From the NCBI RefSeq assembly GCF_000383235.1, contig NZ_KB910955.1:1-52750 (forward strand): a DNA stretch of 52,750 bases. The letters are read 5' to 3'. The stretch comes from Bacillus sp. 123MFChir2 (GTDB lineage Bacteria; Bacillota; Bacilli; Bacillales; Bacillaceae_G). Made by a program: the position numbers and the translations under genes. Positions 16,778-25,355 of the stretch are shown piece by piece. The first letter of the stretch is position 1; every line of letters starts with the position of its first letter. The notes under the pieces were generated by a model. The model worked only from the letters and a program-made list of their open reading frames with translations, was not told where the DNA came from and made no database searches.

Positions 16778-17306
16778 GGAGCCTGGCGAACTAAAAATCC
16801 ACCAAGCATCACACGCCCGCTACTTCGAAGACTTCTTAAAATTCGTCGAATACGAGCGTTCTATGCCCGAAATTATGAAAACACAAGTTATGGATATGGT
16901 ATACGACCAAATTGAAGACGTCTTTGAAGAAGGTACAGAAGAACGAGAGCAATTTGACCAAGCAATGGAAGTATGGGCAGCAAGTCCAAAGCGTGAAATT
17001 ATGGAGCATTTCACAACGGAAGAGGTTATGGAAGCTACTGCACAAATTGTGGAGCATACCCCTGAAATCGAATTAAAGCTAAAGGCAGACCATATTTCTG
17101 TGAAAGCCTTACTTGCGGATTTTGGAGACCAGATTCATATTGCGAAAGTTAATGATAAATATGTACTGATGATTGAGGCGGATTCGCTTACGTTTGAAAA
17201 AGGTTTCTCCCCTATTGAGTTTTTGAAGCCGGATGAGCTGCAGGATGTAATTGAGCGAATTGAGAAGAAGCAGCAATACGGGTATGGTATAAGAGAAGGT
17301 GAATAA
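16758..17306 (+). pseudogene. Displaced 3' end of the DUF3900 gene
   Basis: The final 182 codons of DUF3900 without its first half. It begins exactly at the attR core and differs from the left copy mainly in its first 250 bases and in the last few codons. An ATG is present but no ribosome-binding site, so it is probably not translated. It is most simply the original host 3' end, separated from its 5' end by the insertion; excision would restore it. Confidence 0.85.
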
Positions 17307-17334
17307 AATTGCGAGCTGTTCTGTGATCATTGTT

Positions 17335-17384
17335 GTGACCACAAAACAGCTTTTATTATAAGGTTTCTGAACAATTTTGTGACC
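17335..17384 (+). promoter_or_regulatory. GTGACC motifs outside the element
   Basis: GTGACC at 17335 and 17379, plus GTGATC at 17323, lie just after the displaced 3' end, in the same relative position as the left-end cluster after 3812. This suggests that the displaced 3' end itself came from an earlier related element. Confidence 0.4.
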
Positions 17385-17634
17385 AATTTAATGTAAAAAT
17401 AATTCTGTTCCTTAACTTGTGAAAAGCGTTCTTTTAATTAAATTACTGCAAAAAGAGAGTACTTTTTATTTATAAGCATTCTCTTGTAATAATTGATGTC
17501 TATATCATGAAGAAATGGTATCCCCGTTTATCGAATTTGAATAGGATTTCCTCAACCTCAAAAACATATTTCTTTGTCACAGTTCTTTGTGCATCCTAAT
17601 ATTTTAACTCAAGATCTTCAGCTTGAGTTAATAA
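17385..17634. other. Decayed stretch, nothing recognised
   Basis: AT-rich sequence between the displaced DUF3900 end and the small remnant frames. I see a weak hairpin (CTCAAGATCTTCAGCTTGAG, about 17607-17626), possibly a terminator of the small frame that follows on the minus strand, and nothing else. Confidence 0.4.
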
Positions 17635-17733
17635 TTACTTTAACAAGTTATACATACCTTGACATAGACCAGCTTCATCATCTCGTCCAGCTAACGCAAA
17701 TTTATCTATTACAACATTTAGTTTTCTTAACAT
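17635..17733 (-). CDS. Small unknown frame, 32 aa
   Basis: ATG at 17733 with GGAAGGA directly upstream; the product starts MLRKLNVVIDKFALAGRDD. It may be a genuine short gene or the 3' scrap of a larger one, since the frame stays open for about ten codons upstream. A hairpin follows its stop. No homologue recognised. Confidence 0.3.
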   Translation of the reverse strand: MLRKLNVVIDKFALAGRDDEAGLCQGMYNLLK

Positions 17734-17788
17734 CTTCCTTCCAATGATGTATTGTAGGTTTATTCCTCCTTGTTTTAATAATCAATAC

Positions 17789-17895
17789 TTATCCTCTTGG
17801 TACTCTGCCCCGAACAATAAATTCCTCTGCAGTTTCATGAGTGAAATACTTTTTCCCTTTTCTTTTAACCTTTACATGTAATAGGAATATGCTTT
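17789..17895 (-). pseudogene. C-terminal remnant of an unknown gene, cut by a repeat
   Basis: An open frame without a start reads LLHVKVKRKGKKYFTHET and then AEEFIVRGRVPRG before a TAA at 17789. It ends upstream where dispersed-repeat copy C begins, so the repeat appears to have removed or displaced the 5' part. AGGAGG of the next small frame follows closely, suggesting a former operon. Confidence 0.4.
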
Positions 17896-17978
17896 GGTCG
17901 TTTCTATATGTGACCAGATGCTCTTGTTCCCCTCTAAAAACCAAAAAGACATTATGTCGTTTTTCAACTTAAATATTT
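17896..17978 (+). repeat. Dispersed repeat, copy C (right half, diverged)
   Basis: Shares GGTCGTTTCTATATGTGACC, CCAGATGCTCTTG and the TTATGTCGTTTTTCAA end with the other copies; it lacks the left half and is more diverged. Copy D follows directly. Confidence 0.6.
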
Positions 17979-17986
17979 GCATGCAA

Positions 17987-18181
17987 TCTATATATAAATC
18001 CAATTTATTTTTTTACATATAGATTGTATGAAAAAAGGAACCTGCACTTGTTTGCTCTTTTTGGTTTTCGCTGCGCATGTGGCAGAAATAGACCCTGACC
18101 GATTCTATGCATGGCCAGTTGCTCTTGCCCACCGAAAAAGAAAAGGGTTTTTATGTTAGTTTTTCAATTTGCATCTATATT
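17987..18181 (+). repeat. Dispersed MITE-like repeat, copy D
   Basis: About 195 bp with both ends (TATATATAAATCCAATTTAT and CAATTTGCATCTATAT). Its right end overlaps the last codons of the following minus-strand glycosyltransferase gene and supplies its stop codon. Confidence 0.8.
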
Positions 18182-19497
18182 TTGTTCATAAAAGAGTAAT
18201 ATAGTCTTTCAATCTTTGAAACCATTACATCCTGAGTTAAATGTCGCCGTGAATAGGCCTGTGCCTCTCTTCCCAATCGCTCGCGAAGACTCTCATTTGT
18301 TAACAGCAATTTAATTGCATCGGAAAGTTGTTGCACATTTCCGGGTTCACAAATGATCCCTGTTTTTCCGTTTTGAATCATTTCCGGTATGCCACCGCAA
18401 TTTGTTGTAATAATAGCTTGACGAGTAAACATAGCTTCAATAACTGAAATTGGAAAGTTATCGTTAATAGTAGGTAATACATAAATTGTAGAAACAGAAA
18501 GAATTTCTGGTATATCTGTTCTTCTGCCAAAAAATTTAACATTGTCAAGGCCGAGTTCTATTACTTGATTTTCTAGCCTTTCTCGCATGACACCATCCCC
18601 AACAATCCATACCTCTACATTCGATAGATCTTGTTGCATTTGTGAGAGTGCTTTTAGAAGAATCTCATGACCTTTTCTAGGCGAGAGGCGAGAAACACAG
18701 GAAATGACAAGTTTGTTATTATACTTCGTTTTAGATTTTGAATCTTGCGGAAAATCTATACCTGTATGAATAGTAATTAATTGCTCTTCCTTTGCTCCGT
18801 ATTCTTTTAAAGGAGAATGAAAAGAATTACTGATTGTTATGATTTGATCCGCTGCTCTTATTCCCTGTTTTTCAATTTCACTGAAATACGCTTCTTCAAT
18901 CGATCCTTTTTCTATTTTATCAAATTTTAATCGGCTCTTTGTGAAATGCCCATGCGGTGTAAAAAAAAGTGGTTTCTTATATTCTAGGTTTAGTTGTCCT
19001 AATAAAAAGGCCGCGAATAAATCTTGTGCATGAAAGACATCATATTGCTCTAAGCTTTTTTCTCTTAAGAAAGACTTAAAAACATTCAAAAAACTTGTGT
19101 TTTTGATAATTTTCTCATTCACTATCCCATATCGTTGTAACATAAAATCCCTTGCATATTCTGCAGCTTTCGGAATATCTGTCTCTAAATGAACTGCTGT
19201 CATTTGAGTAGGAGAGATGACTTCTACGTCATGACCATACTTTTCAAAGCCAGTTTTTAAAGAAGTAATATAGTTTGATAATCCACCTGTATTAGGATAT
19301 TTCAAAAATGTTACATAAAGAATTTTCATTTTTTTTATTTTACTTAATGTGTTATCTTTTTTAATTCCAAACGTCTGAAACGGTTCGTTTATATGATCCT
19401 TTTTATTCTCTATTTGATAGTATTCATCCATGATTTTTAGTAGGCTCGTATGGAAAGGATCATTCCATTCATTTCGTCTTTCCTTCGCTGTATTCAG
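18175..19497 (-). CDS. GT4-family glycosyltransferase (operon gene 5)
   Basis: A two-domain GT-B glycosyltransferase of family 4. Markers are GGLSNYI in the acceptor domain, FHAQDLF, VSRLSPRKGHE at the start of the nucleotide-sugar domain, VGDGVMRERLE, and IEAMFTRQAIITTNCGGIPE near the C-terminus. It is a clear paralogue of the other glycosyltransferase in the operon. The first ATG is at 19431, but it has no ribosome-binding site, and homology with the paralogue extends upstream. AGGAGGAG at about 19504-19512 is correctly spaced for a CTG start at 19497, so I extend the gene there (about 440 aa). The C-terminus ends inside dispersed repeat D, whose TAG serves as the stop. The sugar donor is unknown. 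Confidence 0.8.
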   Translation of the reverse strand: MNTAKERRNEWNDPFHTSLLKIMDEYYQIENKKDHINEPFQTFGIKKDNTLSKIKKMKILYVTFLKYPNTGGLSNYITSLKTGFEKYGHDVEVISPTQMTAVHLETDIPKAAEYARDFMLQRYGIVNEKIIKNTSFLNVFKSFLREKSLEQYDVFHAQDLFAAFLLGQLNLEYKKPLFFTPHGHFTKSRLKFDKIEKGSIEEAYFSEIEKQGIRAADQIITISNSFHSPLKEYGAKEEQLITIHTGIDFPQDSKSKTKYNNKLVISCVSRLSPRKGHEILLKALSQMQQDLSNVEVWIVGDGVMRERLENQVIELGLDNVKFFGRRTDIPEILSVSTIYVLPTINDNFPISVIEAMFTRQAIITTNCGGIPEMIQNGKTGIICEPGNVQQLSDAIKLLLTNESLRERLGREAQAYSRRHLTQDVMVSKIERLYYSFMNKI

Positions 19498-19542
19498 AAG
19501 TATCTCCTCCTCACTCAGCTGATTATGAAAATTGTATATATG

Positions 19543-20607
19543 TTATAAACCTAATTCACTCCCCCAGGTAGATATTTTTTCAAGATGATATGGTAATAAT
19601 TCACCGCCGCGATTATCAAATATTCTTCGCAGCTGAGTATGCAGTCCCTTTTCTAATGTTCTTTGCAAATACGCCATTTTATAAAGGTCCATTGGATTTG
19701 TTTTAAAGTTTATGCCCTTCTTTTGCATTTCTCTTGCATAGACTTCCACACAATGTGTACGAATTTCTTCTGCACTGCTTTGCCAATCTTTTCTGAAGCC
19801 TAATAAAATTTCAACTAGAACAACCATATCAAACCAAATGGGTGCATATTTAGTTGACTCCCAATCGATAAACTGGATATGCCACGGTGCATGTAGTGTT
19901 ACATTATTACTGCAAATATTTTGCAAATGAAGATCGCCATGCGTTATTGATGAACCATTTTCAAATAGTTCCGGAAAAAAATCCGGCCCTTTGTTATATA
20001 GTTTTACTAGCGATTTGTAATGAGGCTTAATCATTGCCTTTAAACGATCGTCTTTCATTCCATCATCGAGAAAATCAATCGTCTTTTCAATTTGTTTCGT
20101 TCGATCATTCCTCATGCGGCTCGATTCATAAATAGGGAGCCAAGTTTTCCAAGCATATTTATGTTTTTTATAATTGTCTTCAAATGTGTGTGCGTGAAGT
20201 TTAGCAAGAGTGGGAATAATGTAATCAAAATGTTTCGGCAAAAAGGTAATCTGACCTCGTATTTGACGTACAAACTCCATAAATATCCAAGTCTCATTTC
20301 CATTTTGTTCAATATGATATATTTCAGGAAGAAATTCTTTCAACATAGGATAAACTCTATCATATATATTAATCTCTATTTCGTTTTTGTAATCTGCTGA
20401 ATTATATATTTTTAAAATGATAGGATAGGAATCAGTTTTTGTTTGAATAAATAATTTATAAATGCTACTTCTTCTTGTTGATTTTAAACACTCTATTTTA
20501 TCAGAATTTATTACAACTCTCTTATTCATTGAATAAGAGAGTTTTTCTGCAATTTTTAACTTATCAAAGTAACCGGATAATCCTTTTGCCTCATACAATA
20601 TTTTCAT
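19543..20607 (-). CDS. APH-like small-molecule kinase (operon gene 4)
   Basis: 354 aa, aminoglycoside-phosphotransferase/choline-kinase fold. The catalytic loop HGDLHLQNI and the metal-binding FIDWES are intact, and the hinge-like WIFMEF is visible. The start is ATG at 20607 in an ATGA overlap with the preceding gene's stop. Kinases of this type phosphorylate hydroxyl groups on sugars or amino alcohols. In this operon it probably modifies an intermediate or protects the producer by inactivating the product. It is not close enough to any resistance enzyme for me to name a drug. Confidence 0.8.
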   Translation of the reverse strand: MKILYEAKGLSGYFDKLKIAEKLSYSMNKRVVINSDKIECLKSTRRSSIYKLFIQTKTDSYPIILKIYNSADYKNEIEINIYDRVYPMLKEFLPEIYHIEQNGNETWIFMEFVRQIRGQITFLPKHFDYIIPTLAKLHAHTFEDNYKKHKYAWKTWLPIYESSRMRNDRTKQIEKTIDFLDDGMKDDRLKAMIKPHYKSLVKLYNKGPDFFPELFENGSSITHGDLHLQNICSNNVTLHAPWHIQFIDWESTKYAPIWFDMVVLVEILLGFRKDWQSSAEEIRTHCVEVYAREMQKKGINFKTNPMDLYKMAYLQRTLEKGLHTQLRRIFDNRGGELLPYHLEKISTWGSELGL

Positions 20608-21779
20608 TCCTTTCGCTTTCGTTTCCAGGCGTTTACCAAGTGAGACCATGTGCTTCTAATGAATGGCATTGGGTCATCCCATGCAAACAAGGCAAATTCT
20701 TTTTTACCCCTCAATCCTTTATAAAAGTCTTTCCATGTCATTTCAGCTCTTTTTTTCTTATGACGAAATGTTAAATAATATCGAACAAAATAAATCCATT
20801 TAATACCGTCTATTTGTTTGAGTCTTGGCGTTGGATTTTGCTTTGTCAAATATAAATAGTACATGTAAACAAAGTCGATACCAGCTGGCCCCGTGAGACT
20901 ATGAGTTAACCAAAAGCGCGGGTTTATTTCAATAAACTTATAAACACCATCCCGAGGATCCTTTTTAAACTCTGCCATAGCAATACCTTTAAGACCAATA
21001 TTTCTAAAAAAAGGCAAACATATATCTATTAATTCTGGAACTTGTTTACTAATAATGTGCGCTCCTGTTCCAAATTCGGCTGGGAATTGATGATTTTTTT
21101 GTAAGGAAAATAACGCAAGCAACTCCATGTTTTCGTCATAAAATGTCGCAACTTTATAAAAGCATTGATTATCACCAGGAATAATTTCTTGAATTATGAG
21201 CTTTCCATGCTGCCGATATGATTGATACTCATTTCTAAGTTGATCTGCATTCTGAATGAGAATGGCCTTTTGGTTTATCTTTTTTCGAAACTCATGACCC
21301 AAAACTGGCTTTAATATACATGGAAAATCAACGTTTACTATTGCTTCTTCCAATTGTTCTTGTTTTGTAATTACATACGTTTTAGGACATGGAATATTAT
21401 GTTTGACTGCTAGTTCATACGCCTTTTGTTTATTTAGTGTTTCTTCAATCAACGAATGTTCAGGGAACAAAAATAAAAAGTAGTTAGACAGCTCCATTCG
21501 ATATTTTGAAATGAATACCACATAATCATCTGCACCTGTATATAAAACAGGTTTCACTTTAAATTCTTTAGCCAAGTTGATTAGAAAAGTTAGTAATTCT
21601 TTTTCTTCATACAAAGGGCTTGGGCATATTCCACAGGTAGCAAGACTTGATTTCCCTATTTTATAAGGCTTCTCTACATCAAATGCATAAACGCTAATTC
21701 CTTTTCTCGCCAAACTTCTAATAATCCCAATTCCATTTGCACTTAAATCTAGTACAACTGCCGCATGCTCATGATTCAT
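20604..21779 (-). CDS. ATP-grasp ligase (operon gene 3)
   Basis: 391 aa from the ATG at 21779, preceded by GGAAGAG and overlapping the upstream gene by 11 bases. An N-terminal Rossmann-like pre-ATP-grasp domain (DLSANGIGIIRSLARKGI) is followed by the ATP-grasp core (CILKPVLGHEF, KLIIQEIIPGDNQ, FIEINPRFW). This is the arrangement of carboxylate-amine ligases such as D-aspartate ligase and related amino-acid ligases. It probably joins an amino acid or other carboxylate to an amine, perhaps the amine exposed by the operon's deacetylase. A short basic C-terminal tail is unusual. Confidence 0.8.
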   Translation of the reverse strand: MNHEHAAVVLDLSANGIGIIRSLARKGISVYAFDVEKPYKIGKSSLATCGICPSPLYEEKELLTFLINLAKEFKVKPVLYTGADDYVVFISKYRMELSNYFLFLFPEHSLIEETLNKQKAYELAVKHNIPCPKTYVITKQEQLEEAIVNVDFPCILKPVLGHEFRKKINQKAILIQNADQLRNEYQSYRQHGKLIIQEIIPGDNQCFYKVATFYDENMELLALFSLQKNHQFPAEFGTGAHIISKQVPELIDICLPFFRNIGLKGIAMAEFKKDPRDGVYKFIEINPRFWLTHSLTGPAGIDFVYMYYLYLTKQNPTPRLKQIDGIKWIYFVRYYLTFRHKKKRAEMTWKDFYKGLRGKKEFALFAWDDPMPFIRSTWSHLVNAWKRKRKE

Positions 21780-23100
21780 TGAACTCTTCCTTACTTGAAT
21801 CCTTTTTGTAGATGTTTTCAATGTTTGCTACCATCGTCTCCCTAGTTAAATACTTCTTAGCGAAATTTCTTGCGTTTTTACCCAACTGCTCTCTATCTTG
21901 CTGATTTGCAATAACAAACTGCAATGCGCGCGACAGTTTATTTGTATCTCCTGTATCAACAAGAATGCCTGTCTTAGAATCTTTAATTAGTTCAGGTATA
22001 CCTCCCGATGGCGTCGAAATAACACAAACTCCGCTATGCATTGCCTCAATTATCGAAATTGGAAGGCTATCATTTAAAGTTGGAAGTACAAAAATATCAG
22101 TTTTACTTAAAATATCTGGCACATCGTCTCTTTGTCCTAAAAATTCCACCATGGAAAGATTCAAAGAATGAACCTGTTCTTCTAATTTCTCTCTCATCTC
22201 ACCATCTCCGACAATAAGCAATTTAATTTTATCTTTATATTTGCTTTCCATCTGTGAAATGGCGTCAAGTAATACATTATGACCTTTTCTTGGTCCTAAT
22301 CTAGCCACACATGTAATTACGATTTTCTTACGGGTTGAAGATGTATTTTTTGTTTGATACTTATCAGGATAATCAATACCTGTCAGTACAGTTGTCATTT
22401 TCTCTTGATTGGCCCCTAACTTCATTAACGGGCGCCGAAATGAATCACTGAGAATAATAAGGTGATCGGCAAATTCGATTGCTTTTCTTTCTAATGCCAT
22501 ATGGTAGAATTCTTCTACTGAATCCTTTTTAAACATGCCGAACTTTACACGATTGAAAGTAAACATTCCATGGGGAGTAAATATCATTTTTTTTCCATAA
22601 TATTCATTAATTCTTCCTAATATATTGGCTGTAAACAAATCTTGCGCATGGAAGACATCATATTTTTTAAATTTGATATTTTCACGAATCGTTCTCTCGT
22701 ATATATACATATTTCTTTGATTTTTGATAATTGTGCTATTATAACTTCCATATCGTTCTTTTAAAAAATTTTTCAACTCAGGAACAATCCCTTCGCGCAA
22801 CCTCTCCACTTGACCGCTAGAAAAGTGATTAGGAGAGACAATATCAACGTGATGTCCTTGTCTTCTTAATCCTTCACTAAGCGCTGTAATATAATTAGAT
22901 AGTCCGCCGGTATGAGGATAGTCCCAAAATGTAGCGATTAATATTGAAAGTTTCTTCTTTTTAGACCCCTTTGACTCTGTATAACGTTCTTCTGCTGTAC
23001 TTTTCTTTTTTTGTAATGAATATGACTTAACTCCATAATATTTATCCAGTGTTTGGATTATATAAGGATAAGGGAACTCAAATCTCTTTTTCACTTCCAA
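21769..23100 (-). CDS. GT4-family glycosyltransferase (operon gene 2)
   Basis: 443 aa, paralogue of the operon's last gene with the same landmarks (GGLSNYITALSEG, FHAQDLF, FTPHGMFTFNR, RLGPRKGHN, VGDGEMREKLE, IEAMHSGVCVISTPSGGIPE). It has a long N-terminal extension of about 45 residues before the first beta strand, also found in its paralogue. The start overlaps the deacetylase gene by 10 bases. Family 4 enzymes with a GlcNAc deacetylase partner often transfer GlcNAc from UDP-GlcNAc, as in bacillithiol synthesis, so GlcNAc is a reasonable but unproved donor. Confidence 0.85.
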   Translation of the reverse strand: MEVKKRFEFPYPYIIQTLDKYYGVKSYSLQKKKSTAEERYTESKGSKKKKLSILIATFWDYPHTGGLSNYITALSEGLRRQGHHVDIVSPNHFSSGQVERLREGIVPELKNFLKERYGSYNSTIIKNQRNMYIYERTIRENIKFKKYDVFHAQDLFTANILGRINEYYGKKMIFTPHGMFTFNRVKFGMFKKDSVEEFYHMALERKAIEFADHLIILSDSFRRPLMKLGANQEKMTTVLTGIDYPDKYQTKNTSSTRKKIVITCVARLGPRKGHNVLLDAISQMESKYKDKIKLLIVGDGEMREKLEEQVHSLNLSMVEFLGQRDDVPDILSKTDIFVLPTLNDSLPISIIEAMHSGVCVISTPSGGIPELIKDSKTGILVDTGDTNKLSRALQFVIANQQDREQLGKNARNFAKKYLTRETMVANIENIYKKDSSKEEFNES

Positions 23101-23747
23101 ACCCTCCTTATTACTTCAAACGCTTCGGCATATGGTACGCCAATCGTCATTCCTCTAACCCTTCCTAAATATTCAACTCCTTCGTATGAACGCGGATGAG
23201 GAAAATCTCTCATTTCTACATCATAATGTTTAAGCGCCGTAATCTTTGAATCTATTTGATCTGTAATATTGACAAAATAATTAGGCTTGAAAGATTTATC
23301 ATTCGTGTGTATATTCCACTCACTAGAAGAAACGGTTTCAAATGTAATCAATTCTATGGGTTGTTGGTTTGGTAGAGGGCGAGTGGCAGTCAAAACCGCT
23401 TGAAAAGTAACATAGTGATCCATATTCAGATCTCCATAATGATGGGTGAAGATTTTGCTTGGTTTATAAATTTGTATAAATTGTTCAATTTCTTTTGTTA
23501 ATTGATGTAATGGAATTAATTCTAACTCTAAATTAGCATGTTCTAGGAATATTACTTCTTCAATACCAATTTCTTTATTTGCACAGCGGCCTAGTTGCTG
23601 TATGTGATGCGCTTCCTCTTTTCTTCCTAGAGCAGTAATAATCGAAATTACTTGATGTCCTTCTTCTACTAATCTTTTTAAAGTACCGCCAGATCCTAAT
23701 AACTCATCGTCGGGATGTGCGCCAATGACTAAAATACACTCTTTCAT
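23091..23747 (-). CDS. PIG-L/LmbE-type N-deacetylase (operon gene 1)
   Basis: 218 aa from ATG 23747, with AAGGAG eleven bases upstream. The zinc-binding motif AHPDDE is at residues 10-15 and the second motif HHYGDLNMDH is present, both typical of the LmbE family that removes acetyl groups from GlcNAc-linked compounds (BshB, MshB). As the first gene of the operon it probably deacetylates a GlcNAc conjugate made by one of the two glycosyltransferases, freeing an amine for the ATP-grasp ligase. BshC is absent, so this is not the bacillithiol locus. Confidence 0.85.
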   Translation of the reverse strand: MKECILVIGAHPDDELLGSGGTLKRLVEEGHQVISIITALGRKEEAHHIQQLGRCANKEIGIEEVIFLEHANLELELIPLHQLTKEIEQFIQIYKPSKIFTHHYGDLNMDHYVTFQAVLTATRPLPNQQPIELITFETVSSSEWNIHTNDKSFKPNYFVNITDQIDSKITALKHYDVEMRDFPHPRSYEGVEYLGRVRGMTIGVPYAEAFEVIRRVWK

Positions 23748-24056
23748 TAGTATTTTCACTCCTTGTACTACTTAATTTATGATTAATACCGCAAAAAGAA
23801 ACTGTCATTAGCGGAAAACTTGTTTTTATTTATTACTAATAACCACTACTTCAGCCTTACATTTACATAGGCATTTCTCTCTATGTGATAAAAAAACTTT
23901 TCATCATTGATGAAAATCTTTTGCTAATCAGGCATATACTAATAGTTATCTTCCACGTTTATTCTGTAATTTTTAACGATTTTCAGAGAGGATCCTTATC
24001 ACTCATGCATTGTAAAAAGAAGTAATCAAAAAAATATGACGGTAGCTTGAATACGA
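23748..24056. other. Upstream region of the five-gene operon
   Basis: About 310 bases without a gene. A small palindrome TTTTCATCATTGATGAAAA lies at about 23897-23915 and might be an operator. No riboswitch or T-box recognised. Confidence 0.45.
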
Positions 24057-24088
24057 AAAAACATGAAGTATAAGGAAGTTCATGTTTT
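24057..24088 (-). terminator. Terminator after the small kinase gene
   Basis: AAAACATGAA / TTCATGTTTT form a 10-bp stem with a 12-base loop and a T run on the minus strand, at the stop of the gene ending at 24087. It separates this gene from the operon. Confidence 0.8.
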
Positions 24089-24638
24089 ATTGACGCTTCA
24101 TCCAAGTATTGTATATGGAAGGCTGTATATTTTTCACTTCTTTTAAAAAATCGTTTGCCAACCCAAATTTTTCAAACCCCTTTAATAACTTAATAGGAGC
24201 CTTTCTATCTAAAGTAAAAGCTCTTTTATGATCAATTACTTTTAACTGACCTTTTTTATCTATTAAAACATGTCTCACTTCCGTGTCCCATCTTGTAAAG
24301 CCTATCTTTTTCAATTCACTTAACATTATTAATATTTTTTCAGTTAAATCTCCTGTAATTTTTTTTTCTCTTTTCAAGTGACGAGCAAGTGAAATCCCAC
24401 TTATATACTCCATAACAATATAATTTTCTCCATATTCATAAAGTCGTGGAATAACAGGTGAAGATTGTCCAATTTTAAGAGCCTTCAATTCTTTCTTTTG
24501 AGTTTCTTCTAGAAAATATATTTTCACACATTTATTATCGGCTAATTGATACACTTCCCCATCTTTTCCGCTCCCAATGAGATTATATTTTTCTATATCT
24601 CTTCTACTTACTCTTCTTTTATTAAAATATGCTTTCAT
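24087..24638 (-). CDS. Small RIO/Bud32-like protein kinase
   Basis: 183 aa; ATG at 24638 with AAGGAGA upstream. A shortened kinase fold: glycine-rich loop GSGKDGEVYQ, ATP lysine in CVKIYF, hinge YIVMEYISG, catalytic region RWDTEVRHVLID and IDHKRAF in place of the usual DFG. This resembles the small serine/threonine kinases of Bacillus such as YrzF. The target is unknown. It lies on the same strand upstream of the biosynthetic operon but has its own terminator, so any link to it is only by position. Confidence 0.75.
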   Translation of the reverse strand: MKAYFNKRRVSRRDIEKYNLIGSGKDGEVYQLADNKCVKIYFLEETQKKELKALKIGQSSPVIPRLYEYGENYIVMEYISGISLARHLKREKKITGDLTEKILIMLSELKKIGFTRWDTEVRHVLIDKKGQLKVIDHKRAFTLDRKAPIKLLKGFEKFGLANDFLKEVKNIQPSIYNTWMKRQ

Positions 24639-24950
24639 TTTATTTCTCCTTAACTATAATTTTGGAATCGTTTCATCTCATATTCTATGATTCACCACTC
24701 GCATATGTACCCTAGATTAATATATATTTTTATAAATTGATTTCATTTAAAAAAAGATTAGCGGTTGAAGAATAGTGGAATTTCTTTGTTTTTTCAAGAG
24801 GCGTCCTACTAGCTGTGTTTTATTTCATTCTTATCATTTTTTCTAGTATTGGAATATTCATAGAAAGGTTACTTCATTTTTCTCTACATCTTAAGGAACG
24901 AATAGTGGAATAAACGAGGATTCCTTATTATTTATAGTATGGATGAGCAT
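24639..24950. other. Intergenic, nothing recognised
   Basis: AT-rich stretch between the kinase gene and repeat copy E. The sequence GAATAGTGGAATTTC at about 24770 has a partial echo at about 24900 (GAATAGTGGAATAAA); I see nothing else. Confidence 0.4.
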
Positions 24951-25153
24951 ATATAGATGCAAATTGAAAAACTAGCATAAAAAACCCTTTTCTTTTTCGG
25001 TGGGCGAGAGCAACTGGCCATGCATAGAGGCGGTCAGTTCCTTTTCCTGCCACGGGCAAAGTTTAAAACAAAGATAGACAGCAAGTAGCAGACATGTTTT
25101 GTTCTGCATAGCAGCGACTTAGATGGTAAAAAGTCAATTTGTATTTATATATA
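24951..25153 (-). repeat. Dispersed MITE-like repeat, copy E (inverted)
   Basis: Full-length copy in the opposite orientation to A-D, from ATATAGATGCAAATTGAA to TCAATTTGTATTTATATA. Both terminal inverted repeats are well preserved. With copy D it brackets the biosynthetic operon and kinase gene. Confidence 0.85.
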
Positions 25154-25355
25154 ATAATGGAGGTTTACTCTCGGTAATTGATGATAATAACACGAGTTGT
25201 CATGCTATCTTTGCAAATTTGTATTTCTATCCTTTTGTATCAGTATGACAAATCTGTACGATGAAGATGTTGGAGATTAACCTTCTTCTATGACATAAAT
25301 GAGGAAATTAGAAAAACGTGTAGGCCAAATAGCACCACAGGAAGTTTAGAGAGGT

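Noticed and set aside
16758-17306. Independent 182-aa gene
   Set aside because: It starts at the att core without a ribosome-binding site and duplicates the end of the DUF3900 gene, so it is a displaced gene end.
20092-20400. Plus-strand open frames within the operon
   Set aside because: They lie opposite well-supported minus-strand genes and lack ribosome-binding sites and recognisable domains.
18175-23747. Bacillithiol biosynthesis locus
   Set aside because: A GT4 enzyme and an LmbE-type deacetylase suggest BshA/BshB, but there is a second glycosyltransferase, an ATP-grasp ligase and a kinase, and no BshC.
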